58,750 bases of DNA from an uncultured Pelagibacteraceae bacterium. GTDB taxonomy: Bacteria; Pseudomonadota; Alphaproteobacteria; Pelagibacterales; AG-422-B15. This document shows positions 35,929 through 45,161 of the stretch, one piece after another (the stretch's first letter is position 1; every line of letters starts with the position of its first letter). The position numbers were made by a program, and so were the translations under genes. The notes under the pieces were generated by a model. It was not told the DNA's origin. It did not search any database and saw only the letters and a program-made list of their open reading frames with translations. Where the stretch lies: assembly GCA_902527075.1 (NCBI GenBank), contig CABZNM010000003.1, positions 1-58,750 of the forward strand. Reading direction: 5' to 3'.

Positions 35929-37120
35929 ATGTAAGTGATAAATTGATCTGGATTTCTTTGTCGTCTTGGTTCTGGATTGAATTAATTTTGGATGAAAAAA
36001 CTTTATTTTTTTGTAGTGCTTGATTGATGTAATTTACAGTTTTATCATTCGTAGCTATCAAAATCATTGTTATTTCATCTTTATTACAAACTATTTTTTT
36101 TAGTTTAATTTCAGGATTCTCAAAGATCCCTCCAATTAAATTAAAAATTAAAATATAATTTTTTTCTGGAAGATGCTGCATAAGGTTAATTTTTGACGCT
36201 ACAGCATTTAAATCGCGTGAGAAGTTATTTGACTCAAGATCTCTAAATACTGAGCTTAAAATATTTGTGTGCCTCAATTCTAATTGTGAATTAAACTTTG
36301 ATGCATTTGAATATTGTAAAAAAAGTGCTGTAAATATCATTGAAGAAATCAGAATTAAATTGTAAGGCTTCCAATTTGTAATATATGAAAAATCAATTTT
36401 ATTATGATAATTATAGATGTCGTTTATTTTTTGTAAGTTACTATTGTTTGCTTTAGTAAAATCAATTGTTTCAAAAATATTCTCTACTCTTTGATCACAT
36501 TTCACCAGCTTGTTAACTAATGATTTTAGATTATTAACCTCTTTAATTGACTCTTCATCTTCTTGTAAATAGGTCCATTTTATAATTTCAGGTGAATATT
36601 TATGTTGCAGTAAGATGTGAATATCATTTTCTATTGATTTTTTTGAAGTTTGAAGAACGTTTGAGTTATAATATATAAAAATTTCGTCTTTTATATAGCT
36701 TATGTGCCAGCTATTTGACTTGGTGTTGTATAAATCCTTTTCAAGTAAAACAAAATTATTTTTCAAGTCAAACTTACTTTTGACATTTTCTAGCTCTTTA
36801 AACTCTTTATTAGAGATTACAATATAGGGCAATTCATCATTAATTTGTTTTTGAGTGAATACTTGAACATTTTGATCTGAATAATTCTGTTTGATAATGT
36901 TCTGTACATTTTTTAGGAAAATTGACTTATTTTTTCTTGGTACTTGAATTGTATCTTTAATTGAACTGTATTTTGAAATTATAAATACTAAATCTTCTTT
37001 GTTCTTGCATTTATTGACTAGTTCATAAAGCGTTCCTTCATCTAATTTGCCCATACCATCATCATTTTTGATGAAAATACATTTATTGGTTTCAGGGTTT
37101 ATTATGATTATCTCATGCAT
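35915..37120 (-). CDS. gspL: Type II secretion protein GspL
   Basis: A 401-residue protein with an actin-like cytoplasmic part, a single membrane helix near residues 255-275 (YNLILISSMIFTALFLQY) and a periplasmic ferredoxin-like domain. This is the GspL layout: it recruits the GspE ATPase and pairs with GspM. Sequence identity to textbook GspL looks low, so position between gspK and gspM is important evidence. The start overlaps the gspK stop by one base. Confidence 0.85.
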   Translation of the reverse strand: MHEIIIINPETNKCIFIKNDDGMGKLDEGTLYELVNKCKNKEDLVFIISKYSSIKDTIQVPRKNKSIFLKNVQNIIKQNYSDQNVQVFTQKQINDELPYIVISNKEFKELENVKSKFDLKNNFVLLEKDLYNTKSNSWHISYIKDEIFIYYNSNVLQTSKKSIENDIHILLQHKYSPEIIKWTYLQEDEESIKEVNNLKSLVNKLVKCDQRVENIFETIDFTKANNSNLQKINDIYNYHNKIDFSYITNWKPYNLILISSMIFTALFLQYSNASKFNSQLELRHTNILSSVFRDLESNNFSRDLNAVASKINLMQHLPEKNYILIFNLIGGIFENPEIKLKKIVCNKDEITMILIATNDKTVNYINQALQKNKVFSSKINSIQNQDDKEIQINLSLTYEDA

Positions 37121-38106
37121 TATAGACTTCCAAATTTTTTGATAATTCTATTATATTTCTTAAATGAATCATTCTCTTTTTTCTCATATATTAAGGTTTC
37201 AAATTCAATGAAATATTTCATGTAAGTAATTTTTGCTTCTAAAGCATAATTTTTACTTTTTGTAGTTGTAAGAGAAGCAATTTGATTGATGTCTCTATCA
37301 CTCAACCTCAGTTGATTTTTGAGAAAATTTTTAAATTCACTCATATTTTTGAACGCCTCCTCTTTTGCTCTCTTACTAATTTCAGCCGCAAATGTTGGTC
37401 CTATTACATTATGCAAAGATCTCAAAACAATTTCATTGGTAGTATTTATATTTACTAAGTTGCCTGTTGGTAAAGTGGTTACATAAGGTTTAATTTTATT
37501 GATAATTTCATTATCAAATCCTCTAATTAGAAATAATTCATCAATATTACTAAGATAGTTATTTGCTGTTCTATATGAAGGTGATTTTTGAATATAAAAT
37601 CCATCCTCAGCACCATATGATGAGTACATTTCACTATCTACATCAATCCAGTCAATTAAAGAGTCAATTTTGTTCCTATCTATATTCAACAAATTAAATA
37701 ATCTAATAAAACTTTGTAAATGAGCGTAATCAGTATCTGAAGCATAAACACTGTACTGATTTTTTTTTATTAAATTATTTATATTAAGTTTATTATCAAG
37801 ATCTAATAATTTTGAGTCTATTAAATAAGGTCCTATAGGGAATTTAATAATTGGTTGACCCCATTCTTGATGATAATTTGAGGAATAAGAGTTTTTAGAC
37901 AGACTTGATTTAAGCATATCAACGGCAAAATCTTCTACAGACGTAATTTGATATAGAATTTTTGAATTTGACTCATATCTCTCACTAAGTTTATAAATAT
38001 TCTGATTATCATTTATTATTATAAAAACTAAACTTGATACTACACTTAATAGGATCAAAACAGAAAATATCGCAGACCCTTCTTTTTCTCTATAATATAA
38101 GGACAC
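37120..38106 (-). CDS. gspK: Type II secretion minor pseudopilin GspK
   Basis: A 328-residue protein with a prepilin-type leader and helix, KEGSAIFSVLILLSVVSSL, lacking the usual Glu at +5, which is characteristic of GspK. The large C-terminal domain has INNLIKKNQ, LIDWIDVDSEMYSSYGAED, NYLSNIDELFLIRG, LVNINTTNEIVLRSL and helix-hairpin-helix-like repeats, all typical of GspK, the tip of the pseudopilus. I chose GTG at 38106, which has a well-spaced AGGAG; a TTG two codons earlier is possible. Overlaps gspJ. Confidence 0.92.
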   Translation of the reverse strand: MSLYYREKEGSAIFSVLILLSVVSSLVFIIINDNQNIYKLSERYESNSKILYQITSVEDFAVDMLKSSLSKNSYSSNYHQEWGQPIIKFPIGPYLIDSKLLDLDNKLNINNLIKKNQYSVYASDTDYAHLQSFIRLFNLLNIDRNKIDSLIDWIDVDSEMYSSYGAEDGFYIQKSPSYRTANNYLSNIDELFLIRGFDNEIINKIKPYVTTLPTGNLVNINTTNEIVLRSLHNVIGPTFAAEISKRAKEEAFKNMSEFKNFLKNQLRLSDRDINQIASLTTTKSKNYALEAKITYMKYFIEFETLIYEKKENDSFKKYNRIIKKFGSL

Positions 38107-38773
38107 GTTCAATCTCTCCTAGGCTCTCATGTTCGATGATTATTTTAAAAGCTATTGGAACATTAGAAGTGCTTCCAACTTTTTTTGAAGACAGGGCTTG
38201 GAAACGTAAAATGTCATCTCTAGACATATTTCTATTTAATTCTCCCTCAGCTCTAGATAAAAGAATTTGATCATAACTAATAGGCCAAAATTCATTCCAT
38301 TTTCCATCTAATGAGGCCGCTAAGATTTTAAGCCTTAAAATTTCTGGATCAAAAAAATGAGTTTCGTAATTAGTATCTTGAACCCTATCTATGACTTCCC
38401 ATATTCGTCTCTCGTAAATACCTTCATTGCGTGTGTATTGTATTCTAGCAAGATAGGTCTTTTTATCGGCGTTATCATAAAAAGACCTTGTAAAGCTTAG
38501 TTCTGATAGCGTGTTATTTGTGAGCAAAACAGAAGGTTCATATTCACCTAGTTTGTCCCTTACTGGTCTATCTATTAATGAAGATAAATCTTGTTCGATT
38601 GTTGATAAAGTGAGTAATATAGATTTTTGATTTTCTGAGACTTTCTTATTTGTAAGTACGTTATAATTTAAAGAGTCAATCGAAAAAAATATTATACTTA
38701 GTATAATACCTATTATAAAAGTGCTTACCAACACCTCAATTAAAGTAAAACCAAATTGAGCTTTATTTCTCAT
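38090..38773 (-). CDS. gspJ: Type II secretion minor pseudopilin GspJ
   Basis: A 227-residue prepilin-like protein with leader cleavage site QFG/FTLIEVLVSTFIIGI, Glu at +5. The body has SENQKSILLTLSTIEQDLS and the Arg-Pro-V-R segment (IDRPVRD) typical of GspJ, followed by SELSFTRS. Forms the tip complex with GspI and GspK. Overlaps gspI by 11 bases and gspK by 17. Confidence 0.92.
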   Translation of the reverse strand: MRNKAQFGFTLIEVLVSTFIIGIILSIIFFSIDSLNYNVLTNKKVSENQKSILLTLSTIEQDLSSLIDRPVRDKLGEYEPSVLLTNNTLSELSFTRSFYDNADKKTYLARIQYTRNEGIYERRIWEVIDRVQDTNYETHFFDPEILRLKILAASLDGKWNEFWPISYDQILLSRAEGELNRNMSRDDILRFQALSSKKVGSTSNVPIAFKIIIEHESLGEIERVLIL

Positions 38774-39152
38774 ATTGATAAAAATATAAATCAGTCTTGA
38801 TTGTATTTTTACTTATTTCATTTTGTTGATTCAATTGATATTCGAATGTAAAAATATTATCAACTATTGTTGGCGTAAATTTTGAGTTCCAGATAAAAAT
38901 TAAATCATTTATTTTTGTTAACCCACTATCTACTAATTTATCCTCAAACTTATTTAATAGATACAGCTCAGCGTAAGAGTTTGTAGAAAGAATAAAATTA
39001 TTAAGATTTTGTTTCCTTGAAAGTAAATTATTATTTTGAGAATTCATTAAATAGTAAATAGAACTCATAATTATAGAAACCACAAAGATAGCAATGATAG
39101 TTTCTATTAGTGAAAAACCTTCACTGCTATTTTTTTTCATAGTGAAATCCAT
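38763..39152 (-). CDS. gspI: Type II secretion minor pseudopilin GspI
   Basis: A 129-residue prepilin-like protein with processing site SEG/FSLIETIIAIFVVSI and Glu at +5. Short globular domain, as expected of GspI, which nucleates the pseudopilus tip with GspJ and GspK. An in-frame ATG four codons in (39140) could be the true start, giving 125 residues; either overlaps gspH. Confidence 0.88.
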   Translation of the reverse strand: MDFTMKKNSSEGFSLIETIIAIFVVSIIMSSIYYLMNSQNNNLLSRKQNLNNFILSTNSYAELYLLNKFEDKLVDSGLTKINDLIFIWNSKFTPTIVDNIFTFEYQLNQQNEISKNTIKTDLYFYQYEK

Positions 39153-39558
39153 TTAAATCTATAGTTCCATCATATTGTTTTTTATTATAAAAAAAAGGGA
39201 ATTGAATAATTTTTGATAGTTTATAATTATCCAACCTAATTATTTCATTTTTATTTAAATTTGATATTTCGAAATTATTCAACTTATACGATTGCAGATA
39301 AACTTTATCTCCAGATGCTGTGATTTGTTCGTCATAAAAATTAAGAGAAATAGCTTCACCAGTTATAATTGATTGAGCAACCTGAAAATCAATAAATTTT
39401 TTTAAGGATTGAAGGTCATTATTATTGTTATTCAAATAGCTATTATTAAATCCTGTGATAGCAAATGTTGCAAGCACTCCTATTATTACTAAAACTACGA
39501 GAGTTTCAATTAGAGTGAAACCACTACTAGATTTTCTAATTAATCGAATAAATTCCAA
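39127..39558 (-). CDS. gspH: Type II secretion minor pseudopilin GspH
   Basis: A 143-residue prepilin-like protein, leader site SSG/FTLIETLVVLVIIGV with Glu at +5, then a short beta domain. Placement between the major pseudopilin and GspI identifies it as GspH. The only plausible start is TTG at 39558, inside the end of gspG, with GGAG about ten bases upstream. Confidence 0.88.
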   Translation of the reverse strand: MEFIRLIRKSSSGFTLIETLVVLVIIGVLATFAITGFNNSYLNNNNNDLQSLKKFIDFQVAQSIITGEAISLNFYDEQITASGDKVYLQSYKLNNFEISNLNKNEIIRLDNYKLSKIIQFPFFYNKKQYDGTIDLNGFHYEKK

Positions 39559-39944
39559 TTTCCAATATCTCCATCAAGCTTTTCACCCCCCAATTTCTGG
39601 TCTGCCCCAAATGAATAGATGTCAATTAATGAATTTATTCCTGGATTACTATATTGGTATGGGCTTCCCCATGGATCCAAAGGAAGTCTTTTTAGATATG
39701 ATTTTTCATCACTGATTAATATATTCAAACCTTCGATATTTGATGGGTACTTTCCATTATCAAGTCTAAACAAATCAAGGGCTCCCTCTAAAACCATAAT
39801 ATCGTTTTTAACTTTTGTTAGTCTTGCTTCATCAGGTCGATTTATGACTGATGGAACAATAAATGACGCCATAATTGCAATTATTATCAAAACAACCATT
39901 ATTTCAATCAATGTAAACCCTTTACTAAAGTACTTTTTTGTCAT
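39540..39944 (-). CDS. gspG: Type II secretion major pseudopilin GspG
   Basis: A 134-residue major pseudopilin. Leader MTKKYFSKG is followed by FTLIEIMVVLIIIAIMAS, the prepilin cleavage and methylation site with Glu at +5. The globular part has RLDNGKYPS, GLNIL, LPLDPWGSPYQYSNPG and the C-terminal calcium-loop region SFGADQKLGGEKLDGDIGNW, all strongly conserved in GspG. It polymerises into the pseudopilus that pushes substrates through the secretin. The start overlaps the gspF stop. Confidence 0.97.
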   Translation of the reverse strand: MTKKYFSKGFTLIEIMVVLIIIAIMASFIVPSVINRPDEARLTKVKNDIMVLEGALDLFRLDNGKYPSNIEGLNILISDEKSYLKRLPLDPWGSPYQYSNPGINSLIDIYSFGADQKLGGEKLDGDIGNWNLFD

Positions 39945-41143
39945 TATACAATCTCGTTAAGCGTCAATATTGGAGACAAGATACCAAAAGCCATAATCGA
40001 TACGATAATTCCTATTATTATGATAACTGTGGGCTCAATTATTTTTGATAGCCGCTCAATATTATTTTCAATTTCTGTGGTTATTTGACTAGATAATGTA
40101 TCAAAAACCTCAATAAGCTTTCCTGTTTCCTCACCGGCTGAAATCATCGTTAGAGAGTACGCTGGAAATAATTTTACTTTTTTTAATTCAACTGAAAGTG
40201 AGTTTCCTTTTCTAATATCATCAGGTATAGATACTAATTTACTTTTTATGGAATTTGATGAAAGTGAATTTATAGTAAGTTCAAGAGCTCTATCTATTTG
40301 TAATCCAGCCATCAAGTTTATACTCATCTGTCTGCAAAAAAGATTAAAGTTGCTATTGATAATTAACTGATTTAGGTATGGTATCTTGAGAACTAACTCA
40401 GAAAACCAATTTCTTGTTTTTTGATTCTTAGATAATAAATAGATGATTAAAATATTTAAAATAAAAAACAGAAAAAGCTCTAAACCATATTTATTATTTA
40501 CATAAGATAAGTTAAATAAAAGCTGTGTGATAACAGGTAAACTTGCTTCAGTATCTTGGAATGTTTGAGCAAATTGTGGAATAATTTGTGTTAAAATGAT
40601 GTTAAATACAACAACTGTTACCAAAAAGAGAAAACTTGGGTAGATAAGTGCGTTAGTTAACTTTTGTTTAAGTTTAATCTTTAAATTAAGTAATAAATTT
40701 ACTTCTTTCATCACATTCGATAGTTTGCCATTGTTTTCAGCTGACTCAATCATTTCTATTAGATCAGTTTGAATCGATGGCTTAGATAATCTTATTGAAT
40801 TTGCGAGAGATTCTCCTTTTCGTAAATAGTGATATAAATTTTCTAGTAGCTTTATTATTTTTTTATCTGATTCAGATTTGATTAAATTTTCAACGATGTT
40901 TGTTAGACTAAGACCTGTTCCCATCATTATTGAAAAATTTGTAACAAATTGTGATGTTTGTTTGAGTGATAGTTTGTCACTTTTTTTTATAAATAAATCT
41001 AAATTCTTTTTTTCTTTAATTTTTAAAACTACTAATTTCTGTTTTTGAATTAATTTTTCAGCCTGGTTAACACTATCAGCCTCAATTTCATTTTTAATAA
41101 TTATTCCTTGAGCGTTCATGGCATTGTATAGGTATCTAGCCAT
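39944..41143 (-). CDS. gspF: Type II secretion inner-membrane platform protein GspF
   Basis: A 399-residue polytopic protein with two T2SSF repeats, each containing the family core (FVTNFSIMMGTGLSLTNIV near residue 67; FCRQMSINLMAGLQIDRAL near residue 270). Three membrane segments lie near residues 172-192, 222-240 and 370-390; GEETGKLIEVFDTL is also typical. GspF couples GspE to pseudopilus assembly. Four bases separate it from gspE. Confidence 0.96.
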   Translation of the reverse strand: MARYLYNAMNAQGIIIKNEIEADSVNQAEKLIQKQKLVVLKIKEKKNLDLFIKKSDKLSLKQTSQFVTNFSIMMGTGLSLTNIVENLIKSESDKKIIKLLENLYHYLRKGESLANSIRLSKPSIQTDLIEMIESAENNGKLSNVMKEVNLLLNLKIKLKQKLTNALIYPSFLFLVTVVVFNIILTQIIPQFAQTFQDTEASLPVITQLLFNLSYVNNKYGLELFLFFILNILIIYLLSKNQKTRNWFSELVLKIPYLNQLIINSNFNLFCRQMSINLMAGLQIDRALELTINSLSSNSIKSKLVSIPDDIRKGNSLSVELKKVKLFPAYSLTMISAGEETGKLIEVFDTLSSQITTEIENNIERLSKIIEPTVIIIIGIIVSIMAFGILSPILTLNEIV

Positions 41144-41147
41144 TTGA

Positions 41148-42461
41148 TTATCTTATTAACTTGTTAAGTTTCTTTAACTCAATAGAGTCATTAAGCGATA
41201 TATGGTTCTTTGGTAATTTTTTTCTAAGTTGATTTTCCTCAGTGCTTTTGCTTATCGCATCTTTGAGGCTTTGGCTCATATTTATGACTTCAAAAATCCC
41301 AGATCTTTCTTCATTGTCATAATTTTTTTCTAGTGTTTGACCCACTACACATAAAACACTAGAAGTAAGCATTTTTCTATTAATTCCAAGTTCATTAAGT
41401 CTATCGAATGATCCCAAGGGTGTATTGGTATGAAGAGTTGTAAGAACTAAATGACCAGTCAAACTGGCTCTTACAGCAATATCAGCAGTCTCCTCGTCCC
41501 TTATTTCTCCAACTAAAATTACATCTGGATCTTGCCTCAAGATGGATCGAAGCCCGTTTGCAAACGAAAGATCAATTTTATTATTTACTTGCGTTTGGCT
41601 GATACCGTCAATTTTATACTCTATGGGGTCTTCAATTGTCATAATATTAATATTTTTTTCTTTTATTTTTTCAATTGCTGCATAAAGAGTTGTGGTTTTT
41701 CCAGATCCAGTCGGTCCTGTAACAAGAATAATCCCATTTTTTTGTTTCAAATATTTTTCAAACAATTTTATTTGTCCATTAAGCATACCAAGATCATCAA
41801 GTTGCAATTTCTGATTTTTTTGGTCTAAAAGTCTTAAAACAATTCTTTCACTATCATAAGACGGTAATGTAGAAATTCTTAGGTCAATTTTTCTCTTCCC
41901 AAGATTTATGGTTACTCTGCCATCTTGTGGTTTTCTTTTCTCTGTTATATCCAATCCACTGATAATCTTTATTCTTGTAAATAATCTTGAAGAAATATTT
42001 GCATTTAGAGAAAAAATATTCTCAAAAGAGCCATGCACTCTCATTTTAATATACAGCTTATTCTCAAAAACCTGAAGGTGTACATCTGAGGCTTTTCTAC
42101 TAATAGCTTCTTTCAAAATCAGGTTGAATAGTTTTACAATTGGTGCATCTTCTTGAGTATCTAAAATGTCATTAGAATTTTCCAACTCTTTAATAACATC
42201 ATTAATCTTCAATTCATCCTGAACAGCACTAAATTCTGAAAAATCGTTGTGATTTGTAAACTTCTCTTCTAAAATTACATTAAACCTATCTGATTGTTCC
42301 CATTTAACTTTATATGGTTTTTTAAAACTCCATGAAATATATTCAAGGATTTCCAAGTTTGCACTCTCATCAGCTATAATTTTTAATTTATGATGATCAA
42401 TGTTTTCTATTATTAGTTTATTCTCTTTTGAGAATTTATAATTTAAAAAATTGTTATTCAT
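41148..42461 (-). CDS. gspE: Type II secretion ATPase GspE, lacking the tetracysteine zinc module
   Basis: A 437-residue assembly ATPase powering the pseudopilus. ASDVHLQVFENKLYIKMRVHG near residue 125 begins the N2 domain (21 residues, key part SDVHLQ); Walker A is GPTGSGKTTTLYAAI near residue 245; the Asp box is MTIEDPIEYKI; Walker B is DVILVGEIRDEETADIA; the His box is LVLTTLHTN. Between SSVLCVVGQTLEKN and RSGIFEVIN the usual C-x-x-C...C-x-x-C zinc module is simply absent, making the protein shorter than the usual about 500. I chose the ATG at 42461, just after the gspD stop; a TTG at 42491 would add ten residues. Confidence 0.95.
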   Translation of the reverse strand: MNNNFLNYKFSKENKLIIENIDHHKLKIIADESANLEILEYISWSFKKPYKVKWEQSDRFNVILEEKFTNHNDFSEFSAVQDELKINDVIKELENSNDILDTQEDAPIVKLFNLILKEAISRKASDVHLQVFENKLYIKMRVHGSFENIFSLNANISSRLFTRIKIISGLDITEKRKPQDGRVTINLGKRKIDLRISTLPSYDSERIVLRLLDQKNQKLQLDDLGMLNGQIKLFEKYLKQKNGIILVTGPTGSGKTTTLYAAIEKIKEKNINIMTIEDPIEYKIDGISQTQVNNKIDLSFANGLRSILRQDPDVILVGEIRDEETADIAVRASLTGHLVLTTLHTNTPLGSFDRLNELGINRKMLTSSVLCVVGQTLEKNYDNEERSGIFEVINMSQSLKDAISKSTEENQLRKKLPKNHISLNDSIELKKLNKLIR

Positions 42462-42462
42462 A

Positions 42463-44244
42463 TCATTGATTAATGTTAATATGATCTTCAATTTTTATTT
42501 CAGATAATTCTGGAATAATTGTAAATCCACTTTCATTTCTATCTAGCAATTCCTCAATTTGTGAATACTTACTGTTAGTTAGGTTATTGATACTATCAAT
42601 TTTAGGATTATCAATAATCGTAGTCTTTATAAAAATAATTAAATTTCTTTTTTCCATCACTTGTGAAGTATTTTTAAATAGATTACCAAAAATGGGGATG
42701 CTACCAAGCAATGGAACTTTGTTAACTTGTTCTACCATTTTTTCGTCTATAAGACCTCCAATTACAATTAATTCTTGATCATTTACAATTACATTTGTTT
42801 TAATAGATTTCTTGCTTGTGACAGTATCATTTGATGAGGTAACAGTAGGGTCAATACTTGATACCTCCTGAAGTATATCTAATCTTATTCTATCATTATC
42901 GTTGATTTGTGGTTTTATCCTTAACGTAACTCCAACGTCCTGCCTTTCTAATGTTTGAAAAGCTGTATTATTTGAGTCATTAAATTGACCTGTTTTAAAA
43001 GGAACATTTCTACCAACGATAATCTCAGCTTCCTCATTATCAATTGTAATAAGGCTCGGAGTAGACAATATATCAGAAGTTGTATTTGTAGCTAATAAGT
43101 CAATAACTCCAACTATGTCACTGACAGTATTTTCACTTATTTCAAGTATATTTGTAGAACCAAGTTTTAATGAAGTACTGACGTCTCCGCTCAACGTTCC
43201 AGTCAGACTTGAAATACCAAGTGCTATTGCATCACCATCAGAAATATCTGCAACAACTGCTTCAACTAAGACTTGTTTTCTTGGAATATCTAATTTACTT
43301 ACAATATTCATCAGCATTTTCTGTGTTCCAAGATCTCCTCTAATTATCAATGCATTTAAATTTTCATCAGCTTGTATTTTTGTAACTTGATTATTTTCAT
43401 TATTATTTTGTTCCATCAATAATCTCAATGTTTGAGCCAAATAGTCTGCTTGAGCATGCTTTAAATAAACAACCTGTGTCTCGTCTATAATTTTATTTTT
43501 TTCCTCAAGAGACTTAATCAAATCTTTTATTTGCTGTGAGTCACTTAAATGAGATTTAATTATTATCGAGTTGGTTTTTTTATCAACTAAAAATATAGGT
43601 ACTGAAAAATTAATTCCTACTGCTCTTTTCTCATCTGAAAAAAAGCGGTCAAGAACTTTAGCAACATCAATTGCATTTAAATTTTGAATTTCTATAATAT
43701 CTGTATTGGTCAAATTTGGTTCATCAATTTTTTCAATAATTCTTTGTATCTTATTTATACTTGTGGCAGTTGTAGTTACAATCAATGAATTTTTGTTTTG
43801 TAGTGGAACAAGACTAGACTCTACTGGAAGTAAAGGCTGTATGGCATTAACAAATTGGGTCACAGGAATATTAAATAATCTAAACAATTGTGTAACGATT
43901 TGATCATTATTTAAAATATTATTTTTATCAATGATTAATGAGCCCTCTCTCATTAATTGATCAGGAACTATTTTAACGATATTTTCTTGTTCTTGCATAA
44001 CATATCCATAAACTTTCAAAATTGAATGCAACATTTTTTCAGCTTCATCAATAGACATATCTTCAGATGATATTACGTTGACTTTACCAGCAACTCTTGA
44101 ATCTATTATGTAGGATTTTCCAACTAAGAGAGCGAATGCCTCAATCACATCTCTTAACTCAGCATCTTTAAAATTAAATGTAATAGAATTAGCTTGAGTG
44201 CTAAATATCAAAAAAACAAAAATAAAAATAATTTTCCTTATCAA
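42463..44244 (-). CDS. gspD: Type II secretion outer-membrane secretin GspD
   Basis: A 593-residue secretin with signal peptide MIRKIIFIFVFLIFSTQANS. N0 begins FNFKDAELRDVIEAFA, N1-N3 repeats follow (AEKMLHSIL, FNIPVTQFVNAI, VYLKHAQADYLAQTLR), then the secretin core with NLNALIIRGD, ISSLTGTLSG, LLATNTTSDILSTPSL, VGRNVPFKTG, VTLRIKPQIN, LIVIGGLIDE and VPLLGSIPIFGNLFK. A short tail after the core may be a pilotin-binding segment. The start is TTG overlapping the gspC stop, preceded by GGAG. It forms the exit channel of the system. Confidence 0.96.
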   Translation of the reverse strand: MIRKIIFIFVFLIFSTQANSITFNFKDAELRDVIEAFALLVGKSYIIDSRVAGKVNVISSEDMSIDEAEKMLHSILKVYGYVMQEQENIVKIVPDQLMREGSLIIDKNNILNNDQIVTQLFRLFNIPVTQFVNAIQPLLPVESSLVPLQNKNSLIVTTTATSINKIQRIIEKIDEPNLTNTDIIEIQNLNAIDVAKVLDRFFSDEKRAVGINFSVPIFLVDKKTNSIIIKSHLSDSQQIKDLIKSLEEKNKIIDETQVVYLKHAQADYLAQTLRLLMEQNNNENNQVTKIQADENLNALIIRGDLGTQKMLMNIVSKLDIPRKQVLVEAVVADISDGDAIALGISSLTGTLSGDVSTSLKLGSTNILEISENTVSDIVGVIDLLATNTTSDILSTPSLITIDNEEAEIIVGRNVPFKTGQFNDSNNTAFQTLERQDVGVTLRIKPQINDNDRIRLDILQEVSSIDPTVTSSNDTVTSKKSIKTNVIVNDQELIVIGGLIDEKMVEQVNKVPLLGSIPIFGNLFKNTSQVMEKRNLIIFIKTTIIDNPKIDSINNLTNSKYSQIEELLDRNESGFTIIPELSEIKIEDHININQ

Positions 44245-45005
44245 TTACCTAATCTCCGTGCAACAATTTTTTTCAACTCACCATTCCTATATAAAGTCGC
44301 AACTATATCTTTTTTATTTTGAAGTTTAATATAAGCATCATTCAAAGTTGCTAAATTAAAAACATTATGACCATTTAAATTGTACAAAAAGTCATTTTGT
44401 TTTAAATTAAGTTTTTTTAATATTTTCCCATTTAATGTATCACTAATAAATACACCTGGTATATTATTAATTTCTCCAGACTCAGCTCTCAGATACGGAA
44501 GAACTTCTAAAAGGGTAACATCAAGTGCTACAACTCCAGTCGCAGATGTAACGTTATCATTATCAGAAAGTGAAATTTGATAATTCTCACTATCATAACT
44601 AAGTACTATTTTATTTTTTTTTATTTTTTGTAGATAAATTTTTTCTGCAATTAAATCTCCAGGCCTATATATTTTTGTATTTTCTTGTTCACTGTTTGAC
44701 TCTAACATTACAAAGCCTTGATCCTCATTATCTTCAATTGCAATAATTCCAACAACATTAAGTCCCAAATCACTAAAAAAATTATCTGCATTTGATATTT
44801 GACTTATTTCACTATTTACCAAAAATAAGTTTGTAAAATTATCATTTATTACAAGATTGAGTTTATTTATTTCTGGAGACTTATAGTCATAAAGTTTACT
44901 ATTTAAATTAACTCTTTCTAAAACAGACACGTAAAGATAGACCATCGTTAAAGGTATTGCTACGCAACAAAAGTATTTAAACAAATTATTATAGTCAGCT
45001 ATCAT
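44241..45005 (-). CDS. gspC: Type II secretion protein GspC
   Basis: A 254-residue bitopic protein: short cytoplasmic start, one membrane helix near residues 11-28 (YFCCVAIPLTMVYLYVSV), a homology-region domain with GLNVVGIIAIEDNEDQG, YRPGDLIAEKIYLQKI and KIVLSYDSE, and a C-terminal PDZ-like domain (GVFISDTLNGKILKKLNL, DFLYNLNGHNVFNLATL). GspC links the inner platform to the secretin and helps select substrates. ATG at 45005 chosen over a TTG immediately before it. First gene of the operon, 40 bases downstream of a good promoter. Confidence 0.92.
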   Translation of the reverse strand: MIADYNNLFKYFCCVAIPLTMVYLYVSVLERVNLNSKLYDYKSPEINKLNLVINDNFTNLFLVNSEISQISNADNFFSDLGLNVVGIIAIEDNEDQGFVMLESNSEQENTKIYRPGDLIAEKIYLQKIKKNKIVLSYDSENYQISLSDNDNVTSATGVVALDVTLLEVLPYLRAESGEINNIPGVFISDTLNGKILKKLNLKQNDFLYNLNGHNVFNLATLNDAYIKLQNKKDIVATLYRNGELKKIVARRLGN

Positions 45006-45044
45006 CAAAGAGTAATTAATTGAATTTATGTTATATTTACAATT

Positions 45045-45073
45045 ATTATCACATGCTAATTTATATGCGTCAA
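45045..45073 (-). promoter_or_regulatory. Promoter of the gspC-M operon
   Basis: On the minus strand TTGACG (45073-45068) and GATAAT (45050-45045) are separated by exactly 17 bases. Predicted transcription start near 45038, about 33 bases before the gspC ATG. Confidence 0.6.
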
Positions 45074-45110
45074 TCTAGAGGTATTCAAATAACTTAGAAC
45101 CCTCATAGAT

Positions 45111-45139
45111 TTGAAGATGCTAAAAATAGCTGGCATAAT
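45111..45139 (+). promoter_or_regulatory. Promoter of gspO
   Basis: TTGAAG at 45111-45116 and CATAAT at 45134-45139, 17 bases apart, directed to gspO and divergent from the gspC promoter. The predicted start, near 45146, leaves a leader of about 16 bases that includes GAGG. Confidence 0.55.
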
Positions 45140-45161
45140 AGATTTATGAGGTTTTTTTAAT

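Noticed and set aside
42462..42491. TTG start for gspE inside gspD, ten codons upstream
   Set aside because: An ATG lies directly after the gspD stop and gives a normal N-terminus.
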